DNA of 7,088 nt from Actinomycetales bacterium (GTDB lineage: Bacteria; Actinomycetota; Actinomycetes; Actinomycetales; Cellulomonadaceae): the NCBI GenBank assembly GCA_012514835.1, contig JAAYZM010000037.1, positions 1 to 7,088 of the forward strand, in the 5' to 3' direction. Positions 1-5,996 of the stretch are shown here, in pieces (position 1 is the first letter of the stretch; every line of letters starts with the position of its first letter). The position numbers and the translations under genes are program-made. Below the pieces are notes generated by a model. It saw nothing but the letters and a program-made list of their open reading frames with translations. It was not told where the DNA came from and did not search any database.

Positions 1-726
1 GCCACCGTGGCCACCGCCGCCACCGCTCCCACCGCCCCCGTCGCGACGACTCCCGCGCGCACGACCACCCCCGCGAAGACCATCAAGCCCAAGCTCACGG
101 TCAAGCGCTCCGACTCGCAGCAGGTCAAGGGCGAGACGCGCGTCAAGCTCACCATCCGCGCCAAGCTCAAGGGCAAGGCCGTGGCGGGCAAGGTGCGCAT
201 CTACATCAACGGCGACCGCGTCAAGACCAAGAAGCTCAAGAAGGGCAAGGCGACCTACACGCTGCCCAAGAAGCTCAAGAAGGGCACGAAGAAGATCAAG
301 GTCACCTTCGTCCCGACCGCGGCCACGAAGGCGTCGTCGTCGCGCCCGATCGCCCGCACCTCGAAGACGGTGCGCGTCAAGGTGATCAGCCAGGGCGCCG
401 CGATCAAGAAGGAAGCCCTGAAGTACCGGGGCGTCCGCTACCGCTACGGCGGCACGAGCCCCAAGACCGGCTTCGACTGCGCCGGCTTCGTGCGCTACGT
501 GTACAAGAAGGCCGGGATCGCCAAGCTCCCGCGCAGCTCCTCGAGCCAGCGCCACGTGGGCAAGGTCGTGTCCCGCAAGAAGGCCAAGGTGGGCGACATC
601 ATCTGGACCCCCGGCCACGTGGGCATCTACCTGGGCGGCAACAAGCAGATCGACGCCCCGCGCCCCGGCAAGACCATCCAGGTCCGCAAGATCTGGCAGC
701 GCAACCCGGTGTTCATCAACCTGTAG
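1..726 (+). CDS. Secreted NlpC/P60 peptidoglycan endopeptidase with Ig-like domain, 5'-partial
   Basis: This is the C-terminal part of a cell-wall hydrolase. NlpC/P60 enzymes are papain-fold cysteine peptidases that cut peptide stems of peptidoglycan, usually the gamma-D-Glu to diamino-acid bond. The reading frame is open from base 1, so the signal peptide and true start probably lie upstream; the GTG at 7 sits inside a low-complexity Ala/Thr/Pro linker and is unlikely to be the start. Residues below count from that GTG. Residues 1-26 are linker. Residues about 27-127 form a lysine-rich beta domain resembling bacterial Ig-like repeats. Residues about 130-239 are the NlpC/P60 domain: YGG, then FDCAGFV with nucleophile Cys158, then PGHVGIYLGG with His204, then QIDAPRPG with Asp216 at the third polar position, which is often His in this family. 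The serine usual after the catalytic Cys is Ala here. The basic Ig-like part may bind anionic wall polymers (inference). A strong terminator follows. Confidence 0.9.
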   Translation, partial: ATVATAATAPTAPVATTPARTTTPAKTIKPKLTVKRSDSQQVKGETRVKLTIRAKLKGKAVAGKVRIYINGDRVKTKKLKKGKATYTLPKKLKKGTKKIKVTFVPTAATKASSSRPIARTSKTVRVKVISQGAAIKKEALKYRGVRYRYGGTSPKTGFDCAGFVRYVYKKAGIAKLPRSSSSQRHVGKVVSRKKAKVGDIIWTPGHVGIYLGGNKQIDAPRPGKTIQVRKIWQRNPVFINL

Positions 727-740
727 CACCGCGGTCCCGA

Positions 741-777
741 TCGACCCCGCAGCAGCCACGAGCCGCTGCGGGGTCGA
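741..777 (+). terminator. Rho-independent-type terminator after the NlpC/P60 gene
   Basis: A perfect 13-base-pair GC-rich inverted repeat (741-753 pairs with 765-777) encloses an 11-base loop. It starts 15 bases after the stop codon at 724-726. The downstream U-tract is short (aatcgttt at 777-784), as is usual in high-GC actinobacteria. It separates the wall hydrolase from the glucosidase transcript. Confidence 0.8.
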
Positions 778-781
778 ATCG

Positions 782-811
782 TTTCCACCCGCCTCGCGCG
801 GCGGCTAGCGT
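782..811 (+). promoter_or_regulatory. Candidate promoter for the GH3 gene
   Basis: A -10-like hexamer TAGCGT (806-811) fits the actinobacterial TANNNT pattern. A weak -35-like TTTCCA (782-787) lies 18 bases upstream. Transcription would begin at about 817, giving a leader of about 48 bases before the GTG at 865. The only other transcription signal nearby is the terminator just upstream, so a promoter is expected in this gap. The -35 match is poor and the call is by eye. Confidence 0.4.
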
Positions 812-847
812 GGGCCGTGCGGACACCGAGGTCCGCCGCGACGACGC

Positions 848-853
848 AAAGGA
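848..853 (+). promoter_or_regulatory. Ribosome binding site that decides the GH3 start
   Basis: AAAGGA lies 11 bases before the GTG at 865 and is the only good Shine-Dalgarno-like match in the leader. It favours the GTG at 865 over the upstream in-frame GTG at 817. The 16 codons from 817 include several uncommon in this high-GC setting (ACA, CAA, two AGG), which suggests that stretch is untranslated. Confidence 0.6.
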
Positions 854-864
854 CGGACAGCCCC

Positions 865-3156
865 GTGAGCACCCCCGACTTCTCCCCGGACCTCGACCAG
901 CTCGTCTCGGAGCTCACTCTCGAGGAGAAGGTCGCCCTGACCACGGGCGCCTCGGCATGGACGAGCCTGGCCGTCGAGCGGCTCGGGATCCCGTCCATCA
1001 CCGTGACGGACGGGCCCCACGGCGTGCGCCTCGCGCAGCCGTCCGCCGAGTTCAACCTCGCCGCGGCCGAGCCCGCCACGTGCTTCCCGACGGCGGCCGC
1101 GCTCGGCTCGGCGTGGGACCTCGACCTCATGGAGCGCGTGGGCTCGGCGCTCGGGGTGGAGTCGCGCGCACTCGGCGTGGCCGTCCTGCTGGGCCCCGGC
1201 GCGAACATCAAGCGGCACGCGCTGTGCGGGCGCAACTTCGAGTACTTCTCCGAGGACCCGGCGCTCTCGGGCGACCTCGCGGCCGCGTTCATCCGCGGCG
1301 TGCAGTCCCAGGGCGTGGGCACGTCGCTCAAGCACTACGCGGCGAACAACCAGGAGACGGACCGCATGCGCGTGTCCGCGCAGATCGACGAGCTCACGCT
1401 GCGCGAGATCTACCTCGCGAGCTTCGAGCGCGCCGTCAAGGGCGGCCAGCCGTACACGATCATGTGCTCCTACAACCGCATCAACGGCACCTACGCCGCC
1501 GAGGACCGCTGGCTGCTCACCGAGGTGCTGCGGGACGAGTGGGGTTACGACGGCCTCGTGGTCTCCGACTGGGGCGCGGCCCGGAACCGCGCGAAGTCCC
1601 TCGCGGCGGGGCTCGACTGGGCCATGCCCAACGCGCCGTCCACCAACCCCGACGTGCTCGAGGCCGTCCGCTCCGGCGCGCTCTCGGAGGCGGACCTCGA
1701 CACGTCGGCGCGCCGCGTGCTGCAGATGGTCGCGCGCACCCACGCCGCCGCCACGACGCCCGTCGAGGTGGACGAGGACGCCCACCACGCGCTCGCCCGC
1801 GAGGCCGCCGCCGCGGGCACGGTGCTCCTGAAGAACGACGACGCCGACGGCGGACCCCTGCTCCCCCTCAGCGCAGACGCTCTCGCGGGGGCCGTCGTCG
1901 TCGGCGAGTTCGCCCGTTCCCCGCGCTACCAGGGCGCCGGCTCCTCCCTCGTCAACGCGACGCGTCTCGACGCGGCGCTCGACGCGCTGCGCGAGGCCGC
2001 GGGGACGGAACTGCCGTTCGCGGCCGGGTTCTCCGTGCCCGGCCCGGGCGGCAAGGAGACGGGGGCCGACGACGAAGCCCTCGCGGCCGAGGCCGTCGAG
2101 CTGGCCCGCGGCGCCGGGACCGTCCTGCTGTTCCTTGGCCTGCCCGCCGTGGACGAGTCGGAGAGCTACGACCGCCCGCGCCTGGGCCTGCCGGACAACC
2201 AGGTGGCCCTCCTCGAGGCCGTCGCGGCCGTCAACCCGAACGTCGTGGTGGTCCTGTCGAACGGCTCGGCCGTGTCGATGCCGTGGGCGCACCGGGCGCG
2301 CGCGATCGTCGAGGTGTGGCTCGGCGGGCAGGCGGGCGGCTCCGCGATCGCGGACGTCCTCACGGGCGCCGTCGAGCCCGGCGGGCGCCTCACCGAGACC
2401 ATCCCGCTGCGCCTCGAGGACACCCCCGCGTTCGGCAACTTCCCCGGCGAGGCGCACGAGGTCCGCTACGCCGAGGGCCTCCTGGTGGGCTACCGCTGGT
2501 ACGACGCGCGCGCCATGGCCGTCGCGTTCCCCTTCGGCCACGGCCTCGGGTACACCACGTTCTCCTACGGCGAGGTCACCGCGCACGTGCGGGGAAGCGG
2601 GGCCGACGTCGAGATCGACGTGACCGTCACCGTGACGAACACCGGCACGCGGGCGGGGTCCGAGGTGGTCCAGGTCTACGTCGCCGATCCCGTGGCGACC
2701 GTCCAGCGACCCGAACGCGAGCTCAAGGCGTTCGCCAAGGTGCGCCTCGAGCCGGGCGCCTCCCACGAGGTCTCGTTCACGCTGACCGGCCGCGACCTCG
2801 CCTACTGGCACCCCGTGCTGCACCGCTGGGCCGTCGAGGGCGGCGTGTTCGAGATCGCCGTGGGCACCTCCTCGCGGGACCTGCGCGGCTCTGCCGTGGT
2901 GGAGGTCGAGGGCGAGAACCTGCTGCTCCCGCTGTCCATGGAGTCCTCGTTCGGGGAGTTCTACCACCACCCCGTCGCCGGTCCCCTCGTCAAGCCGTTC
3001 CTCGAGCACTCGCCCATCCCCATCGACGACCCGCAGCTGAGCTTCTTCTTCATGGAGTCGCAGGCCCAGACGCTCGCGACGTTCGGGATCCCCGGGTTCG
3101 ACCGCGACACGCTCGCGCAGCTCGTCGAGACGGCTAACGCGGGGCTGCCCACGTAG
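865..3156 (+). CDS. Glycoside hydrolase family 3 beta-glucosidase-type enzyme
   Basis: A 763-residue GH3 enzyme that probably removes terminal beta-linked sugars from oligosaccharides by a retaining mechanism. No signal peptide is seen, so it likely acts in the cytoplasm on imported oligosaccharides. The N-terminal TIM-barrel domain (about 5-270) carries VTDGPHGVR, KHYAANNQE (Lys156, His157) and VVSDWGA with predicted nucleophile Asp235. The alpha/beta sandwich domain begins near VLLKN (Lys323). Its loop ESESYDR puts Glu433 where the family acid/base Glu of the EGxDR motif lies, with Ser434 in place of the usual Gly. A fibronectin-III-like domain covers about 582-683. About 80 further residues (684-763) follow. 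There is no PA14 insertion. Exact substrate (glucoside, xyloside or other) cannot be told. No transporter or LacI-type regulator is in the window. The GTG at 865 was chosen for its Shine-Dalgarno site; a GTG at 817 would add 16 residues. Confidence 0.94.
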   Translation: MSTPDFSPDLDQLVSELTLEEKVALTTGASAWTSLAVERLGIPSITVTDGPHGVRLAQPSAEFNLAAAEPATCFPTAAALGSAWDLDLMERVGSALGVESRALGVAVLLGPGANIKRHALCGRNFEYFSEDPALSGDLAAAFIRGVQSQGVGTSLKHYAANNQETDRMRVSAQIDELTLREIYLASFERAVKGGQPYTIMCSYNRINGTYAAEDRWLLTEVLRDEWGYDGLVVSDWGAARNRAKSLAAGLDWAMPNAPSTNPDVLEAVRSGALSEADLDTSARRVLQMVARTHAAATTPVEVDEDAHHALAREAAAAGTVLLKNDDADGGPLLPLSADALAGAVVVGEFARSPRYQGAGSSLVNATRLDAALDALREAAGTELPFAAGFSVPGPGGKETGADDEALAAEAVELARGAGTVLLFLGLPAVDESESYDRPRLGLPDNQVALLEAVAAVNPNVVVVLSNGSAVSMPWAHRARAIVEVWLGGQAGGSAIADVLTGAVEPGGRLTETIPLRLEDTPAFGNFPGEAHEVRYAEGLLVGYRWYDARAMAVAFPFGHGLGYTTFSYGEVTAHVRGSGADVEIDVTVTVTNTGTRAGSEVVQVYVADPVATVQRPERELKAFAKVRLEPGASHEVSFTLTGRDLAYWHPVLHRWAVEGGVFEIAVGTSSRDLRGSAVVEVEGENLLLPLSMESSFGEFYHHPVAGPLVKPFLEHSPIPIDDPQLSFFFMESQAQTLATFGIPGFDRDTLAQLVETANAGLPT

Positions 3157-3164
3157 GGCCGCCG

Positions 3165-3185
3165 ACGCGGTAACGGACACCGCGT
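3165..3185 (+). terminator. Possible weak terminator after the GH3 gene
   Basis: ACGCGGT (3165-3171) and ACCGCGT (3179-3185) form a perfect 7-base-pair inverted repeat with a 7-base loop, 8 bases after the GH3 stop. Only a short ATTTC follows at 3190-3194. It could be a weak terminator or just a 3' end-stabilising hairpin. The rest of the gap to 3265 shows nothing further beyond the promoter-like elements listed separately. Confidence 0.4.
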
Positions 3186-3231
3186 ACCGATTTCGCCCGG
3201 TGCGGTCGTTGGAAACCAGGATTGGTCCTGT

Positions 3232-3258
3232 TTGACTGGAAGGCCTGTCTCCGACGAT
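3232..3258 (+). promoter_or_regulatory. Candidate promoter for the lipoprotein gene
   Basis: TTGACT (3232-3237) is a good -35-like match. GACGAT (3253-3258) is a weak -10-like hexamer that keeps the A at position 2 and AT at the end. The spacer of 15 bases is short. Transcription from this -10 would begin at or beside the GTG at 3266, giving a leaderless message, which fits the lack of a nearby ribosome binding site. GGAAGG at 3238-3243 is Shine-Dalgarno-like but 22 bases from the start, too far to act normally. Confidence 0.3.
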
Positions 3259-3265
3259 TGGCTTC

Positions 3266-5944
3266 GTGGTGTTCTCCCTGGCGAGATCCGTGATCCTCAG
3301 CGCTGCTGTCACCGTGGTTGTGGCATCACTCGTGGGCTGCGCCCCGAGCGAACCCACCGCGGGCGGCGGCGGGGACTGCACCTCACCAGAGGCGGCCTGT
3401 TCCCTCAACGACGTCGATCCTGCGACCCTGACCCGGATGATCGACCTCGGCGACGAGGCGTACGAGTACAGCCAGCGGGACGGAGTCACGTGGGGCGACG
3501 TCGGGGCCTTCCTCGACGAGCAGGAGGACGTGGTCCGGGTCAGCGTGACACCCGTCGCGATCACCTTCCAGGTCGAGGGTGCGCCCCCGTCCTACCTGCT
3601 GTCGGAGATGTCCGGGCCGGCCGGCGAGCCCGACCCGTCCGCGGCGGAGTCGTCGTGGCCCGGATCGCCGGAGCCCGAGCCCACGGAGCCTGACCCGTCG
3701 GACTCCGAGACGCCGGACTGGTTCCCCGAGGACCTCGACCGTCGCGACGAGGTCGCTGGCGCGAGCTTCTCCGCAGCGCCGAGCAGCACAGGGCCGATCG
3801 TGCGCACCGCCGCCTGGACGCCGTCGTCGGCGGGAGCGTCGGTCCAGACCGCCGCCCTGCCCGCGCTGCACCAGGAACCCGTGGGCGAACCCGGCCGCGG
3901 CCACGACCGCACCCCCACGAAGCGGGCGTTGATCCTGGAGCCCTACGGCCCGCTCGGCGTGCGCGCCGTGCCGCAGGACCTCCTGGGCGAGCTCGGCAAC
4001 CAGGACCAGTACACCGTCGACTACTACGGCGACGTCAGCGCGTACGAAGACTCGGCCCAGGTGTTCAGCGCACTGAAATCCCTCGCGAGCTACGACGTGG
4101 TCTACATCTCCACCCACGGATCCAGCACCGGGTTCGCGATCAGCCCCGCCCGGGACTGGTACGTCAAGAACCCCGACAACGACAGGTACTACCTGCCCGA
4201 GGGCAGGGTCCTGCCGCCCGGGGTCGCCCTGAGCCTCGACGACCACGGGGTGCAGCGCTTCTTCGTGACCAACGAGTTCTTCGAGCACCACTACCAGGAC
4301 GGCCTGAGCGACACGCTCTTCTACGCCGACTGGTGCCAGTCGGCCATGGGCATGGCGATGCGCAGCACCATCCAGGGTGCGGGCAGCGTCTACGTCGGGT
4401 GGGACCAGTCGGTGGATCTCAACCTCGCGGCGCGGGCCGCCCGGTACTTCTGGGAGGGAGCGGTCGACTGGCGGGTCGACTCCACCGCCGCGTACGACAA
4501 CGTCGTCGAGCACGGCGCGCACTTCCAGCCGGAACGCCAGATCATCTCCCACGGGATCGACTGCCTCGGCACCGGCGAAGGACGGGGGGAGGCGTTCGAC
4601 TGCCCCGAGCTCTTCACTGCGACCCTCCGCGTCTACACGTCGGAGAACCCGCTGCACGTGCTCGACACGGTGACCTCGTCCAGCAACGACAAACGCATCC
4701 GCAAGGGAACGTCCCTGGGGTGGACCGGGGACGCCGGCGACGGTGTGAAGGACACCCTCGACGAGATCCAGCTCGAGGTCGTGGGCCTCGTCCCGGGCCA
4801 GGCGGCCGACGCCGGGCACGTCGAGATCACGATCGACGGGGAGAAGATCGAGGAGAAGTTCCCCGTTGCGGACATGGCCGTCACCGACACCGACGGCACG
4901 CACTGGGAGGACCGGGCCGTCACGCTCGAGGACCTCGAGCTGCCGTTCGACATCACCCCTGAGCAGCTGCTGCGCGAGCTGGCGTGGGAGGTCCGCCTCG
5001 TAGGCGCGAACGACGCCATCAGCCTGCACGCCGTCGACGGGGTGCGGCTGATGGGCCCCAAGCTCACCGTCGTTGACCCCGAGCTGTCCTACGACCTCGA
5101 CGACGCCGACGACCTCGCGGCCGACGACGAGGAGAACGACGGCGAGCCCGGCCGCACCACGATAGCGCTGCACGTCGAGGACGTCGGCCCGGACGTCGCC
5201 TCGGACTACCGCGTCGAGGTCGAGCTGACCGGCGGCACCCTGCAGGGCACGCGGGAGCTCGAGTGGAGCCTGGACGAGTTCCGCCCGCTGGGTGAGAACC
5301 AGTGGCGCCTGGACCAGCTGATCGACCTGGACTTCGACCTGACCGGGGAGAACCGACCCTTCAGGGTGGCCGCACGGCTGCTCCAGGTGAGCGACGGGCT
5401 CCTGGTGGGCGAGCACGCACCGACCGTGCTGCTGCGCGGCACCACCCCCAACTACTGCTCGGCCCAGCTCACCCTGACCGGCGAGGTGGAGCTGGGCGGG
5501 AAGATCGTCCCGATCAACCTCTCCGACTCCCCGTACCCCGTCTGGTGGGACATCTTCCCGGGGGAGTCGCTCGTGTTCGAGCCCACCGAGAAGTACAAAG
5601 ACATCGTGTACACGACGCAGAGCTACACGTTCGACGCCGACATCGACGGGATCGCGGCCGGGGCCACGGGCTCCTTCACGCGGCCAGCCGAGGTCTTCTG
5701 GAACTACAACCCCCCGTCAATCCACGACACCTCCGGGACCCTCGCCGCCTTCGGTGACGTGACCATCACCATCACCGAGCACCGCACGATGATCGAGTAC
5801 GGGACGGACGAGCCGCGCACCGACGCGGTCAAGGGCACGGTCACCGGTCACCTGAAGAACGATGCGGGACCGGACTCACCCGGCTTCATCGACGTCCACG
5901 CCACCTTCGCGATCTCCGAGGCGGGCTGCTACCCCAACCGCTGA
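3266..5944 (+). CDS. Lipoprotein with putative clan CD (caspase/CHAT/gingipain-like) cysteine peptidase domain
   Basis: An 892-residue exported protein that I cannot assign to a named family. Residues 1-25 form a lipoprotein signal: Arg7, a hydrophobic stretch, and lipobox LVGC with lipidated Cys25, so it should be tethered outside the membrane. Residues about 40-118 look like a small globular domain. Residues 121-162 are a Pro/Glu/Asp-rich linker, and 163-219 an Ala/Ser/Thr-rich one. From Arg220 a Rossmann-like alpha/beta pattern begins (ALILEPYGP). A hydrophobic strand ends in STHG (His284, Gly285), and another strand ends in ADWCQSAM (Cys357). GAGSVYVGW (371-379) follows. This His-Gly then Cys order, each after a strand, is the clan CD signature. 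Residues about 450-892 are beta-rich, broken by an acidic run at 610-627. Start choice: the GTG at 3266 gives a correct lipoprotein signal and follows an in-frame stop at 3233. The gene is certain; peptidase activity is inference, and an inactive or structural role is possible. Confidence 0.88.
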   Translation: MVFSLARSVILSAAVTVVVASLVGCAPSEPTAGGGGDCTSPEAACSLNDVDPATLTRMIDLGDEAYEYSQRDGVTWGDVGAFLDEQEDVVRVSVTPVAITFQVEGAPPSYLLSEMSGPAGEPDPSAAESSWPGSPEPEPTEPDPSDSETPDWFPEDLDRRDEVAGASFSAAPSSTGPIVRTAAWTPSSAGASVQTAALPALHQEPVGEPGRGHDRTPTKRALILEPYGPLGVRAVPQDLLGELGNQDQYTVDYYGDVSAYEDSAQVFSALKSLASYDVVYISTHGSSTGFAISPARDWYVKNPDNDRYYLPEGRVLPPGVALSLDDHGVQRFFVTNEFFEHHYQDGLSDTLFYADWCQSAMGMAMRSTIQGAGSVYVGWDQSVDLNLAARAARYFWEGAVDWRVDSTAAYDNVVEHGAHFQPERQIISHGIDCLGTGEGRGEAFDCPELFTATLRVYTSENPLHVLDTVTSSSNDKRIRKGTSLGWTGDAGDGVKDTLDEIQLEVVGLVPGQAADAGHVEITIDGEKIEEKFPVADMAVTDTDGTHWEDRAVTLEDLELPFDITPEQLLRELAWEVRLVGANDAISLHAVDGVRLMGPKLTVVDPELSYDLDDADDLAADDEENDGEPGRTTIALHVEDVGPDVASDYRVEVELTGGTLQGTRELEWSLDEFRPLGENQWRLDQLIDLDFDLTGENRPFRVAARLLQVSDGLLVGEHAPTVLLRGTTPNYCSAQLTLTGEVELGGKIVPINLSDSPYPVWWDIFPGESLVFEPTEKYKDIVYTTQSYTFDADIDGIAAGATGSFTRPAEVFWNYNPPSIHDTSGTLAAFGDVTITITEHRTMIEYGTDEPRTDAVKGTVTGHLKNDAGPDSPGFIDVHATFAISEAGCYPNR

Positions 5945-5984
5945 CCCCACCGCTGAGATCCTCGCAGCAGGGAGCGCCGTCGGT

Positions 5985-5996
5985 CACACTGGCCGG
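5985..5996 (+). promoter_or_regulatory. Candidate leaderless -10 element for chrA
   Basis: CACACT (5985-5990) ends 6 bases before the GTG at 5997, the position expected for the -10 element of a leaderless actinobacterial transcript. No Shine-Dalgarno site is properly spaced; the nearest purine-rich run, AGGGAG at about 5969-5974, is over 20 bases away. No convincing -35 element is seen. The 52-base gap after the lipoprotein gene holds no terminator, so read-through from upstream is also possible. Confidence 0.4.

Noticed and set aside
782..836. LacI-type or CelR-like operator upstream of the GH3 gene
   Set aside because: The only perfect palindrome here (819-824 with 831-836) has a 6-base gap and does not resemble known sugar-regulator operators; no regulator gene is nearby.
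810..3137. A 775-codon plus-strand frame overlapping the GH3 gene
   Set aside because: It is the second frame of the same DNA, extremely Arg/Gly-rich with no domain, and the GH3 frame carries the conserved catalytic motifs.
3211..3232. Possible ECF sigma factor promoter (GGAAAC followed by GTT) before the lipoprotein gene
   Set aside because: The spacing between the two elements is only 13 bases, shorter than the usual 16-17, so the match is probably chance.
805..3564. A 919-codon open frame on the minus strand opposite the GH3 gene
   Set aside because: It is antisense to a clear GH3 gene, is dominated by Arg, Gly, Ala, Val and Glu as expected from reading high-GC codons backwards, and shows no recognisable domain.
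4721..4770. Possible EF-hand or dockerin-like calcium loop around GDAGDGVKDTLDE in the lipoprotein
   Set aside because: The Asp residues do not fall at positions 1, 3, 5 and 12 of the loop when aligned on the DG, so the pattern does not hold.
3383..5416. A 677-codon open frame on the minus strand opposite the lipoprotein gene
   Set aside because: It is a shadow of GC-rich codons: Val/Arg/Asp/Gly-rich, no motifs, and no credible start signal. The plus strand has a signal peptide and coherent domains.
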